Assembly (NCBI RefSeq): GCF_938028825.1
Contig: NZ_CALIZP010000013.1
Span: 1 to 28,470 of the forward strand
Origin: an uncultured Cardiobacterium sp.
Lineage (GTDB): Bacteria > Pseudomonadota > Gammaproteobacteria > Cardiobacteriales > Cardiobacteriaceae
Length of the DNA: 28,470 nucleotides
Reading direction: 5' to 3'
The notes under the pieces were generated by a model that was given only the letters and a program-made list of their open reading frames with translations, did not search any database and was not told the origin of the DNA. Every line of letters begins with the position of its first letter. The first letter of the stretch is position 1. The position numbers and the translations under genes were made by a program. Shown here piece by piece: positions 8,130-15,654 of this stretch.

Positions 8130-8220
8130 GGTTGTGGTTTCCGGTTTGGGGTTGGGTGTTCGGGTTGGGTCGTGTAATGGGCGGGATTTTGCCGCCCGAT
8201 CGTCCCGCCTGGCGCGTTGT

Positions 8221-9978
8221 TCAGGTGCCGTCGTCTTCGTCGCTGCCGCTTGCGAGGTAGCGCTCCATGGTGAGGCGGAAGCAGGCACCGGTTTCCCGGC
8301 GCACGTACACGATTTGTGCCTGGTTCGCCACGCACATTTCGCGCACGAGGTAGAGGCCGAGGCCGGTGCCGTGCCGCTTGCTGAAAAAGGGTTCAAAGAT
8401 GCGTTCTTCGTCTTCGGCGGCGACGCCGCAGCCGTTGTCCTGGATGTCGATGTAGAGGAAGCGGCCCACATCGCCCAGGCGGGTGCGCACGGTGATTTCG
8501 ACGTTGTCGCGGCGTGCGTGTTTGGCGGCGTTCAGCATGAGGTTGTGCAGGATTTGTTCGAGGTGGCCGATGTCGAAGAAGACAGCGTAGTCCTGCGTCG
8601 CGGCGATGTCGGCACGGATGGTGGTCGCACCGGTTTCGTCGTTGGTCTGCGCTTCTTTGATGATGCGTTGCAGGAAGGGGTTTAAGCGGATGAGCTGGGT
8701 GTTGCGCGGTTTGTCGGAGAAGAGGTTCAAAATGTCGCTGATGATGGTGTTCATCCGCTGGGTGTTGTTCCTGATTTTGCCGGTGAGGAAGTGGATTTTC
8801 GGGTCGTCGCTCATTTCTTCGAGGAGGTCGGCGGCGCTTTGCACGGAGCTGAGCGGGTTCCGGATTTCGTGGGCGATGCCGGCGGTCAGGCGCCCCAGCG
8901 AGGCGAGGCGGGTTTCGCGCACGCGCTGGTAGCTTTCGTCGATGCTTTCCAGCATGAGCAGGGTGAGTTGCATGTCTTCGTCGCTGCGCAGGGCGTTGAA
9001 GCTGAGGCTGTAGCTGCCTTTGCCGATGTCGAGGGTGCGGTTGTCGCTGTACCGCATATGCTGCCAGCGGCCGAAGCGCCGCGCGAGTTCGGGCAGCAGT
9101 TCGCCCAGGGTGCGCGGCACTTTTTCGTGTTCGCCGAGGCCGAAGATGGTGCGCGCCTGGCGGTTCAAGGTGAGGATGGCGCTGTCGCCGCTAACGACGA
9201 TGAGGCCGTTTTGCATGTCTTCGATGATGGAGTCGTTCATTTTCCGCAGCTGCTGGGTGTAGTTGCGGTTGAGTTCGGCGTTGATGCGGTTGTCGCGCCC
9301 CTGCGCGGAGAGGTAGCTGACGAGGACGGTAAGCAGGGCGGTGCCGATGGCTATCAGCGCCGGTTCGCGGTAGAGGTGGCTGTGCTGGCCGAGGGCGGTG
9401 AGGATGGCGCTCAGGCGGTCGTAGGCGGAGAGCGCTTTGAGTTGTTGCCAGGGGATTTGCGGCAGGATGAGCAGGCAGCCGCCGACACCCGTCCACAGGA
9501 TGGCGATGCCGATGCCGTAGAGGATGCTTTGCCGCAGGGTGAGGGTGAGGGCGGAGAGGAGGACGGTGCTGAGGATGGTCATCATCAGCAGGCTGGTGTT
9601 GCTGAATGCGCCGAGCTGGATGATGAGGGCGGCCATCAGCAGCAGGTCGAAGAAGGCATTACTGAGCAGCAGTCTGTCGCTGACGGGGTCGTGCAGGGAG
9701 ATGAGCCAGTGGATGCCGAGGGCGGCGATGTAGGCGAGGACGAGCAGCACGAACCAGCTGGTGCCGCCGAGGCCGACACCGTGCAGCGGCGAGCGCGCCG
9801 ACTGGTCGCTCAGGATGAAGCCGAGCATGAAGAGCAGCGCGGCGACGATGCGCACGACGTTGAACACGCGCAGCATGGCGGCGCGGTAGTGCATGCTTTC
9901 CTCGCCGGTAATCTTGATGATGCGGCCGGGGTCGTGCAGCGGGATTTGCAGGTCTTCGTTGTTTTTCAGGGCAAGCAT
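8221..9978 (-). CDS. pilS: sensor histidine kinase PilS
   Basis: The inner-membrane partner of PilR. The N-terminal third holds about six hydrophobic segments (for example VRIVAALLFMLGFIL and SWFVLLVLAYIAALGI), followed by a PAS-like region (MNDSIIEDMQNGLIVVSG), the phospho-accepting H box AGIAHEIRNPLSSV, the N box NLMLNAAKHA, and G boxes DNGCGV and GTGLGLYLV. The listed start gives 585 residues and leaves 13 bp after rsmE; codon usage just after it looks coding. An internal ATG at 9894 (MHYRAAMLRVF) has a better ribosome site (GAGGAAAGC) and a start closer to Pseudomonas PilS, so the true start is undecided. The type IV pilus role is inferred from overall family resemblance and the adjacent PilR. 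Confidence 0.88.
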   Translation of the reverse strand: MLALKNNEDLQIPLHDPGRIIKITGEESMHYRAAMLRVFNVVRIVAALLFMLGFILSDQSARSPLHGVGLGGTSWFVLLVLAYIAALGIHWLISLHDPVSDRLLLSNAFFDLLLMAALIIQLGAFSNTSLLMMTILSTVLLSALTLTLRQSILYGIGIAILWTGVGGCLLILPQIPWQQLKALSAYDRLSAILTALGQHSHLYREPALIAIGTALLTVLVSYLSAQGRDNRINAELNRNYTQQLRKMNDSIIEDMQNGLIVVSGDSAILTLNRQARTIFGLGEHEKVPRTLGELLPELARRFGRWQHMRYSDNRTLDIGKGSYSLSFNALRSDEDMQLTLLMLESIDESYQRVRETRLASLGRLTAGIAHEIRNPLSSVQSAADLLEEMSDDPKIHFLTGKIRNNTQRMNTIISDILNLFSDKPRNTQLIRLNPFLQRIIKEAQTNDETGATTIRADIAATQDYAVFFDIGHLEQILHNLMLNAAKHARRDNVEITVRTRLGDVGRFLYIDIQDNGCGVAAEDEERIFEPFFSKRHGTGLGLYLVREMCVANQAQIVYVRRETGACFRLTMERYLASGSDEDDGT

Positions 9979-9991
9979 AGGGGGAGTTCGT

Positions 9992-10720
9992 TCAGCGGAT
10001 CAGATCGCCGTAGCGCGCCTGGGCGCGGGCGATGGCGACGGTGGCGGCGGTATCGGCGCGCAGGATGCGCGGGCCGAGGTGCTGCGGTTGCCAGTGTGCC
10101 GCTTGCGCGGCTTCGACTTCGGCGGGGGTAAATCCGCCTTCGGGGCCAATCAGCAGGCTGAGGCAGTCGGTGGCAGCGGGGGATGCGCCGGCGGGCGCAT
10201 GGTGCGGGGTGAATATCCAGCGCAGGCCGCTAGCAGCGGTGAGCACGTCCGCAAGCGGCGTGATGGCATCCAGCGGCGGCAACACCGCCCGCCCGCACTG
10301 CATGGCGCTCGCGATGATGATGCCCTGCCAGTGTGCCAGCTTCTTGTCGCGCCGCTCACCCGGCGGCAACGCCTCGCTGCGCGCAGCAATGACGGGGACG
10401 ATGCGGCGCACGCCGAGCTCGACTGCCTTCTGCATCACGCGATCCATCGCCTCGCCTTTGAGGATGGCGGCGTAGAGGGTGAGATTGAGCGGGGATTCAT
10501 TGGCGGGCGCCTGCCTGCCCGTGATGCGGACGCGGGTGGCGCGGCGGTCAATATGGCTGATTTCGCCGCTGTAATCGCAGCCGTCGCCGTTGAACAGCGT
10601 CAGCGCATCGCCCACGGCCAGACGCAGGGCGCGGGCGGCGTGGCGGTGCGCGTCATCATCAAGCGCAACCTCCTGTCCCGCATCAAGGTATTGAGCCGTA
10701 TAGATCCGAATTTCCCGCAT
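9992..10720 (-). CDS. rsmE: 16S rRNA (uracil-1498-N3)-methyltransferase RsmE
   Basis: RsmE methylates N3 of U1498 in 16S rRNA in the 30S subunit, using S-adenosylmethionine. The 242-residue protein has the family N-terminus (REIRIYTAQ, HRHAARALRLAVGD), the KGEAMDRVMQKAVELGV block, the SPOUT-knot motif LLIGPEGGFTPAEVE and the C-terminal LGPRILRADTAATVAIA. Length is as expected for the family. It is the first gene of a minus-strand run with pilS and pilR, an unusual partner for a pilus two-component system. It is divergent from xthA across 81 bp. Confidence 0.95.
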   Translation of the reverse strand: MREIRIYTAQYLDAGQEVALDDDAHRHAARALRLAVGDALTLFNGDGCDYSGEISHIDRRATRVRITGRQAPANESPLNLTLYAAILKGEAMDRVMQKAVELGVRRIVPVIAARSEALPPGERRDKKLAHWQGIIIASAMQCGRAVLPPLDAITPLADVLTAASGLRWIFTPHHAPAGASPAATDCLSLLIGPEGGFTPAEVEAAQAAHWQPQHLGPRILRADTAATVAIARAQARYGDLIR

Positions 10721-10730
10721 ATGGCGTCCG

Positions 10731-10759
10731 TTGAGGATGAAAAATATCCGTGATTTAAT
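10731..10759 (+). promoter_or_regulatory. possible sigma-70 promoter for xthA
   Basis: TTGAGG at 10731-10736 and TTTAAT at 10754-10759 are separated by 17 bp and lie 42 bp upstream of the xthA start, in the divergent gap with rsmE. This is a match by eye only. Confidence 0.4.
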
Positions 10760-10801
10760 GACTTATCCATTTTACCCCTCACTGACAATTTTTGACACCT
10801 C

Positions 10802-11563
10802 ATGATAATCAGCAGCTGGAACGTGAATTCACTGAACGTGCGCTTGCCGCACGTCCTGCAATACCTCAAAGAAGCCGCGCCGGACGTGCTCGGCCTGCAA
10901 GAACTCAAACAAACCACAGACGCCGTCAACGCCGCCGCCCTCACCCAGGCGGGCTACCACAGCGCCATCTTCGGCCAAAAAACCTACAACGGCGTCGCCC
11001 TGCTCGCGCGCGAACCGCTCACCGACATCGTCTGCGGCATCCCCGGCTTTGCCGACGAACAGGCGCGGGCGATTGCCGCAACTGTCGGCGACGTGCGCAT
11101 CCTCAACCTCTATGTCCCGAACGGCAAAGCGGTCGGCGACGAAAAATACCACTACAAACTGCGCTGGCTGGACGCCGTGACCGCCTACATTGACAAAATC
11201 AGACGCGACTACGGCAAACTCGTCATCATCGGCGACTTCAACATCACCCCCGCCGACCTCGACGTACACGACCCCGCCGCCTGGCGCGACAAAATCCTCT
11301 GTTCCGTGCCGGAAAGACAGGCGCTTGCCGCCATCCTCGCCCTCGGCTACCGCGACGCCTACCGCAGCCTGCACCCCGACACCGTGCAATACAGCTGGTG
11401 GGACTACCGCATGGGCGGCCTGCGCCGCAACATCGGCATGCGCATCGACCTGACCCTGAGCAACGACGCGCTGAACGTGCAGGCGGCGGGCATCCACACC
11501 GCCCCGCGCCACTGGGAACGCCCCTCCGACCACGCCCCGGCGTGGGTGGCCATCGAACCCTGA
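10802..11563 (+). CDS. xthA: exodeoxyribonuclease III / AP endonuclease
   Basis: A 253-residue Mg-dependent AP endonuclease and 3'-5' exonuclease of base-excision repair, of the EEP (exonuclease-endonuclease-phosphatase) superfamily. The active-site series is complete: WNVNSLN at the N-terminus, the metal-binding Glu in LQELKQT, NLYVPNG, the GDFNITP block, the MRIDLTLS segment and the terminal SDHAP with the catalytic His. The start MIISSWNVNS is typical of the family. It is followed after 15 bp by two paralogous genes on the same strand, which may share its transcript. Confidence 0.95.
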   Translation: MIISSWNVNSLNVRLPHVLQYLKEAAPDVLGLQELKQTTDAVNAAALTQAGYHSAIFGQKTYNGVALLAREPLTDIVCGIPGFADEQARAIAATVGDVRILNLYVPNGKAVGDEKYHYKLRWLDAVTAYIDKIRRDYGKLVIIGDFNITPADLDVHDPAAWRDKILCSVPERQALAAILALGYRDAYRSLHPDTVQYSWWDYRMGGLRRNIGMRIDLTLSNDALNVQAAGIHTAPRHWERPSDHAPAWVAIEP

Positions 11564-11578
11564 AACCAAGGAAACAAC

Positions 11579-12754
11579 ATGACCATCCTCCAATACATTT
11601 TTAGCGTTTACATCAGCGCCCTCGGTACCATCCTCGGCACCCCGCAAGTCGAACCCGACCCGGCACTCATCGCCCAACTCGAACACGAACGCCCCGCTGC
11701 CATCGGCAAAAATGGCGCAGATGCCCTTTACGCCATCCCCCAAGCCCCGACAGGCGAACTTACCCTGTATTGCAATCGTGACCGGGCCGACTGCCTCGGC
11801 GTTGCGCGGCAAAACCTCGCCGCCTACCGCGCAGCCGCCAAACAGCACAAAAATGCCTGGCAGGCGCAAGAAAAAGCCATCGCCGCCCTGCGGCAATACG
11901 AGCATTTCCGCTACACCACAACCTACGAAAGCCCGCTACCGCCCTATGACCGGATTTTCCGGCAGCGCATCCTCGCCGCTTACCGCTTTGCCGATGGCGA
12001 AAAAACAGCTGCCATCGAAAGCCTCTGCACCTCGACGGCAGTGGGTTTGCACCTCCTCAACAATGACCAAAACGGCCTGTTCCCCGGCCTGATGGCAACA
12101 GGGCTCATTGCAGCAAACACGACCCTGCTGGCGGAAATGCTGGCCGGAAGCCCGGCGGACATCCATCTGCCAACCATCTGCGATGAAATCAAAGTACAAC
12201 CGGCGGAAAACCTGTCCCTATGTCCGCACCTGGCAGGAGAATGGGAATATACATCCGCGCACTTGGAGAGATTCTTGCAAGAAATCCTTGGCATCTTAAA
12301 AAACATGGAAGACGAAGCGCGGCAAAACGGCTTTACAACCCCCGCGCCCCGGAAAGCCTTCATCAATATGGTCAAGCAGGCACAAGCCTACATCTCACAT
12401 GAATCCACACGCTTTTGCAGCGCCGAAAACAAAGCTGCCGTCGCGCGTGGCGAATTGCCCGATCTCAATCCTGATCCCAATGCCAGAGCGCAATATTGCA
12501 GCCCGTACAACTTCCTCTGCGATGCCTGGACGCAGGACTACACTCCCTTCCAAGCACGCCTGCTCAACGTCAACCGCTACCTCACTGCGCTTGACTACCT
12601 GCGCCATCCCACCGACACCCCGCCGGCGGGCTATCACATCGAAAACAACACCCTGACCTTCACCCGCTACCCGATACGCAGAAACGAAGAAGGGATGCAA
12701 ACCGTCACCCTGCCGCTGCCCGGCAGCCGGTATAACAAGCCAAGATCAGAATAA
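11579..12754 (+). CDS. cysteine-rich exported protein of unknown function, paralog 1
   Basis: 391 residues with a hydrophobic N-terminus (MTILQYIFSVYISALGTI) that looks like a signal peptide or anchor, so the protein is probably extracytoplasmic. The next gene is a clear paralog. Shared features include TPQVEPDPALIAQLE, CxxxxxDCL, ARQNLAAYRAA, EKAIAALRQY, the VQPAENLSLCP block, the CSPYNxxC motif and the near-identical C-terminus (NVNRYLTALDYLRHPTD, PPAGYHIENN, PLPGSR). The conserved cysteines suggest disulfides. A good ribosome site (AAGGAAACAAC) precedes the ATG. I recognise no named domain; similar unnamed proteins may exist in Neisseriaceae, but I cannot check this. Confidence 0.8.
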   Translation: MTILQYIFSVYISALGTILGTPQVEPDPALIAQLEHERPAAIGKNGADALYAIPQAPTGELTLYCNRDRADCLGVARQNLAAYRAAAKQHKNAWQAQEKAIAALRQYEHFRYTTTYESPLPPYDRIFRQRILAAYRFADGEKTAAIESLCTSTAVGLHLLNNDQNGLFPGLMATGLIAANTTLLAEMLAGSPADIHLPTICDEIKVQPAENLSLCPHLAGEWEYTSAHLERFLQEILGILKNMEDEARQNGFTTPAPRKAFINMVKQAQAYISHESTRFCSAENKAAVARGELPDLNPDPNARAQYCSPYNFLCDAWTQDYTPFQARLLNVNRYLTALDYLRHPTDTPPAGYHIENNTLTFTRYPIRRNEEGMQTVTLPLPGSRYNKPRSE

Positions 12755-12778
12755 CAGACTGAAACAAAAGGGGAAAAT

Positions 12779-14032
12779 ATGTACAGCATTCCCCCATTCG
12801 TTGCCAACGTGCTACTCAGCGCTCTCGGCACCATCGCAACCACCCCGCAAGTCGAACCCGACCCGGCACTCATCGCCCAACTCGAACAAGCACGCCCCGC
12901 CGCTGTCGGCAAAAATGGCGCAGACGCCCTCTTTGCCCTGCCCCAAGCGCCCGCCGTACCGACATTTCAATGTCAGACAGACAGCACCGACTGCCTCGCC
13001 AAAGCACGACAAAACCTCACCGCTTACCGCGCAGCCGCCCAACAGCACCAACAAGCCTGGCAGAAACAGGAAAAAGCTATCGCCGCCCTGCGGCAATATG
13101 GGCACTCCCGCTACCTTGCCAATTTGGACGCACCGCCTTACGAGCGCACGATTAGCGAACGCTTCCGTGCTACTTACCGCTTTGTGGATGGAGAAAAAGA
13201 AGCGGCGATGCAAAGCGTCTGCACCGATGCCGCACTTGGGTTGCACTTTATCAACACCGCACACAGCCAAATACTGGATGGCATCATCGGGGCATCCATG
13301 ATCGGTCGAGATGTGCCCCTGCTTGCTGAAATGCTGGCGGAAAGCCCGACAGGCACCCGTCTGCCCGCTGCCTGCGACGAAGTCAAAGTGCAGCCTGCGG
13401 AAAACCTGTCCCTGTGTCCGCGTATGTACGGCGAATGGCGCGGCATGTCTGAACGGTTACAGAATGCCCTGCAAGAAGAGGAATTGAAGAAAAACGACGA
13501 AAAACTCTACAAAGAATCCGGCATAAATCCCAAAACCCACATCATCGCTGCTGGCTTTCGGCAACAAACCCTTGCCTACGCCTTGCATAAAGTCGCGCGT
13601 GCCTGTACGGCGGAGGCTAAAGCTGCCGTCGCACGCGGTGAATTGCCCGACCTTAGCGTGAGCATTGAGGCCAAAGCGCAATATTGCAGCCCGTACAACG
13701 GCATTTGCATCGCCATAGAAGGGCTAGACTACACCCACTACCAAGCGAGTCTTCTCAACGTCAACCGCTACCTCACCGCGCTGGACTACCTGCGTCACCC
13801 CACGGATATCCCACCGGCGGGCTATCACATCGAAAACAACAACTTGATCTTCATCCGCTACCCTGATCGCGAAGATGAGGAGGGGATGCAGACCGTCGCC
13901 CCGCCGCTGCCCGGCAGCCGGCAAAAACAGCACGACACAAGCACAATAACGCATGACATCACGTACTTCCCGCAAAAACACAGGGGGCGTTTTGCCGGGA
14001 AGCACGCGCAGAAAGGCTTTAATGTCGTGTGA
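12779..14032 (+). CDS. cysteine-rich exported protein of unknown function, paralog 2
   Basis: 417 residues, a tandem copy of the preceding gene 24 bp away, with its own ribosome site (AGGGGAAAAT). It keeps the hydrophobic N-terminus and every cysteine shared with paralog 1. The middle (around LQNALQEEELKKNDEKL) has diverged and is more charged. The two ends are much better conserved, with a DNA run near the 5' end identical over more than 40 bases. After the shared PLPGSR end, this copy continues for about 35 residues that have no counterpart in paralog 1. That tail runs through an imperfect hairpin (13966-14002), so it looks like loss of the original stop codon with translation into the former 3' flank. 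Confidence 0.8.
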   Translation: MYSIPPFVANVLLSALGTIATTPQVEPDPALIAQLEQARPAAVGKNGADALFALPQAPAVPTFQCQTDSTDCLAKARQNLTAYRAAAQQHQQAWQKQEKAIAALRQYGHSRYLANLDAPPYERTISERFRATYRFVDGEKEAAMQSVCTDAALGLHFINTAHSQILDGIIGASMIGRDVPLLAEMLAESPTGTRLPAACDEVKVQPAENLSLCPRMYGEWRGMSERLQNALQEEELKKNDEKLYKESGINPKTHIIAAGFRQQTLAYALHKVARACTAEAKAAVARGELPDLSVSIEAKAQYCSPYNGICIAIEGLDYTHYQASLLNVNRYLTALDYLRHPTDIPPAGYHIENNNLIFIRYPDREDEEGMQTVAPPLPGSRQKQHDTSTITHDITYFPQKHRGRFAGKHAQKGFNVV

Positions 14033-14106
14033 ATGACCGGATTTGCAGGTATTTCAAAATCCTTGCTGCCGTAACAAAGCACCGTGGCAAAAACATGAAA
14101 AAAGGC

Positions 14107-14134
14107 TTGTCCCAAACTTAAAAAATACTATAAT
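14107..14134 (+). promoter_or_regulatory. promoter of the tRNA-Val/Asp cluster
   Basis: TTGTCC at 14107-14112, a 16-bp spacer and a consensus TATAAT at 14129-14134 are followed by a GC-rich discriminator (GCGCGCC), as is usual for stable-RNA promoters under stringent control. It lies 17 bp before tRNA-Val. Confidence 0.8.
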
Positions 14135-14151
14135 GCGCGCCTTCACACAGC

Positions 14152-14227
14152 GGGTGCTTAGCTCAATTGGTAGAGCATCGCCCTTACAAGGCGAGGGTTA
14201 TAGGTTCGAGTCCTATAGCACCCACCA
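14152..14227 (+). tRNA. tRNA-Val (anticodon TAC)
   Basis: The acceptor stem GGGTGCT pairs with AGCACCC. The anticodon stem TCGCC/GGCGA encloses CTTACAA, giving anticodon UAC. The T-loop is TTCGAGT and the CCA end is encoded. It is the first gene of the three-tRNA cluster. Confidence 0.96.
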
Positions 14228-14233
14228 AAATGC

Positions 14234-14310
14234 GGAGTGGTAGTTCAGCTGGTTAGAATACCTGCCTGTCACGCAGGGGGTCGCGGGTTCAAGTCCCGTC
14301 CATTCCGCCA
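14234..14310 (+). tRNA. tRNA-Asp (anticodon GTC), copy 1
   Basis: 77 bases including CCA. The acceptor stem GGAGTGG pairs with CCATTCC, and the anticodon loop CTGTCAC reads GUC. The body is nearly identical to E. coli tRNA-Asp. It differs from copy 2 only in the D-loop (CAGCTGG) and T-loop (TTCAAGT). G34 is the position modified to queuosine and then glutamylated by GluQ, whose gene lies at 24940-25806. Confidence 0.97.
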
Positions 14311-14348
14311 TTCTTGATTCTTCTTCCCTCATTTGTCCATAGTCACGC

Positions 14349-14425
14349 GGAGTGGTAGTTCAGTCGGTTAGAATACCTGCCTGTCACGCAGGGGGTCGCG
14401 GGTTCGAGTCCCGTCCATTCCGCCA
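14349..14425 (+). tRNA. tRNA-Asp (anticodon GTC), copy 2
   Basis: 77 bases with encoded CCA, the same acceptor and anticodon arms as copy 1, D-loop CAGTCGG and T-loop TTCGAGT. It is 38 bp downstream of copy 1 and last in the cluster. Confidence 0.97.
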
Positions 14426-14446
14426 TATTTCATCAAGTCGCCATAA

Positions 14447-14469
14447 GCTACCGTAATGGTAGTTTTTTT
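14447..14469 (+). terminator. terminator of the tRNA-Val/Asp cluster
   Basis: A CTACC/GGTAG stem with a GTAAT loop is followed by seven T residues, 22 bases after the second tRNA-Asp. Confidence 0.75.
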
Positions 14470-14500
14470 ATGCCCGGATTTCATGCATAGCTAAAATGTT

Positions 14501-14573
14501 TATAGTCGTTTCAAATATGAATAATGCGGTGTTGGCCCGCCTCGCCGTATCACTTCCATTTGAAACGACCATA
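14501..14573. mobile_element. Correia-like MITE, internally deleted (73 bp)
   Basis: The ends TATAGTCGTTTCAAA and TTTGAAACGACCATA match those of the intact element at 24554-24657. The left internal part (GTTGGC...CGCCGTA) also aligns, but about 30 bases of the core are missing. It lies just upstream of the IS remnant. Confidence 0.7.
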
Positions 14574-14590
14574 CATCCATCGACCGCCAT

Positions 14591-14933
14591 TAGTCCTCTG
14601 GCGAAAATATTTCGGGAATTTACCGTTCTCAAATGAAACACGAAAAGCTGATTCAAAGCAGCGGCAGTGCATACAAACGGCTCACAGACGTACCCCCCGC
14701 TCTCTTCCGCCGGAAAAGAAATCCGGACACCACACCCGCCAAGCAAGCAGTATAAAGAGGCGAACGGAACGTTAGGCAAACGCAGAACCGTCATTGAGCA
14801 CATCAACAGGAAACGGAAGATATGCAAAATACGGTTACTGCCTTACCGCAACAGACGTAAGCGGTTCGGGTTAAGGGCAAATCTGCTTGCAGAGCGGTTC
14901 ATGCTATGAGATGAGTATTTTCGCGAGAGGTCT
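14591..14933. mobile_element. IS5-family insertion sequence remnant with both ends
   Basis: Imperfect terminal inverted repeats are visible: TAGTCCTCTGGCGAAAATA at 14591-14609, and at 14915-14933 a sequence whose complement is TAGACCTCTCGCGAAAATA (17 of 19 positions agree). The outer TA may be the target duplication. Only about 343 bp lie between the outer ends, too short for a full transposase, so the element is internally deleted and non-autonomous. Confidence 0.7.
14640..14909 (+). pseudogene. transposase fragment (IS5-like, C-terminal part, frameshifted)
   Basis: The best-preserved part encodes LGKRRTVIEHINRKRKICKI followed by PYRNRRKRFGLRANLLAERF. This is the C-terminal region of IS5-like DDE transposases and includes the catalytic Glu in VIEH. 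Upstream, in another frame, KADSKQRQCIQTAHRRT resembles the DSGYQGIQ segment around the second catalytic Asp, so at least one frameshift separates the pieces. The N-terminal half is missing. The fragment lies inside the terminal repeats described for the IS remnant and cannot make an active enzyme. Confidence 0.7.
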
Positions 14934-14993
14934 ATCATTGTTGGTCCACGCTGACCGGGCGACACAGTTGTTCATTCGCATAAAGCAGGCAAT

Positions 14994-15021
14994 AAAAAAA
15001 CGGGGCCGGGCCCCGTTTTTT
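14994..15021 (-). terminator. intrinsic terminator of the lipoprotein gene
   Basis: A GC-rich perfect stem (ACGGGGCC / GGCCCCGT) is flanked by A and T runs on both sides, so it can act in either direction. It lies 9 bases beyond the lipoprotein stop codon. Confidence 0.9.
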
Positions 15022-15030
15022 GTTCCGCCG

Positions 15031-15480
15031 TTATTTGCGGATGGTCCATTCGTCCTTGCCTTTGACTTTTTTCTTGCTCAGGCTGACTTTGCCGTCTTTG
15101 GATTTGTAGCCACCCTTGCTGCTGTTCAGGATGACGCCGTCCGGCAGGTCGGCGGCAAAGACTTCCGCTTTTTTCTTGTCCGGGGACAGGATGACGTACA
15201 CGGCGAGGGTGTCGTTGGCCGGGTCGATCAACTGAATGTCGGCGATGTCGAAGATTTGCACACATTCATTGCGCATGGTGGACCAGGTTTGTCCGGCGGA
15301 TGGCAGGCAGCCGTGCGCATCTTTTTCGCCGCCGATGGGCTGTTCGGCAGGTTGTTGTGCGGCAGCCGCATCAACTTCCGGCGGGGCGGGGGCGGGATCG
15401 GCCGGCGGGGTTTTATCGCCACCGCCGCAGGCGGCGAGGAGGCAGGCGGCAGCCAGCAGGGACAAGGTGTGTTTTTTCAT
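15031..15480 (-). CDS. small lipoprotein of unknown function
   Basis: 149 residues with a typical lipoprotein signal: MKKHTLSLLAAACLLAAC, where the last Cys is the lipidation site (lipobox LAAC), followed by GGG and a Pro/Ala-rich tether. The mature domain contains CLPSAGQTWSTMRNECVQIF, AVYVILSPDKKKAEVFAADL and a Lys-rich C-terminus. The two cysteines there could form a disulfide. I associate similar unnamed lipoproteins with Neisseriaceae and Pasteurellaceae, from memory. The ATG at 15480 is chosen because the signal peptide begins there and GGAG lies before it; the frame stays open upstream to 15618. It has its own terminator. Confidence 0.88.
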   Translation of the reverse strand: MKKHTLSLLAAACLLAACGGGDKTPPADPAPAPPEVDAAAAQQPAEQPIGGEKDAHGCLPSAGQTWSTMRNECVQIFDIADIQLIDPANDTLAVYVILSPDKKKAEVFAADLPDGVILNSSKGGYKSKDGKVSLSKKKVKGKDEWTIRK

Positions 15481-15619
15481 TGGTTTCTCCGTGGATGGGA
15501 AAGTTTCGGTCGCTTTCGGCGACGGTTGATGCGGCAGATTCCGCATCGGCGAGCGATTGTCGGCGAGTTGTCGTTTTTTGGCAAGGTTTTTGTTGTATGG
15601 ATGACACTTTACCGGCATT

Positions 15620-15645
15620 AAAAAACCGCCTGACGGCGGTTTTTT
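15620..15645 (-). terminator. intrinsic terminator downstream of the aminotransferase
   Basis: AAAAAACCGCC, a TGAC loop region and GGCGGTTTTTT form a symmetric hairpin just beyond the aminotransferase stop; flanking A and T runs allow either direction. Confidence 0.88.
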
Positions 15646-15654
15646 CAGGCGGCG

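Noticed and set aside
6393..8177. Long plus-strand open frame opposite pilR
   Set aside because: A shadow of pilR: the product is a Val/Phe/Gly-rich string without domains, and pilR itself is unambiguous.
8791..10131. Plus-strand open frame opposite pilS and the end of rsmE
   Set aside because: It spans two real genes on the other strand and has no domain or ribosome site.
14234..14425. Direct repeat of about 77 bp, considered as a possible CRISPR-like or other array
   Set aside because: The two units are complete tRNA-Asp genes with encoded CCA ends. No CRISPR array is seen anywhere in the window.
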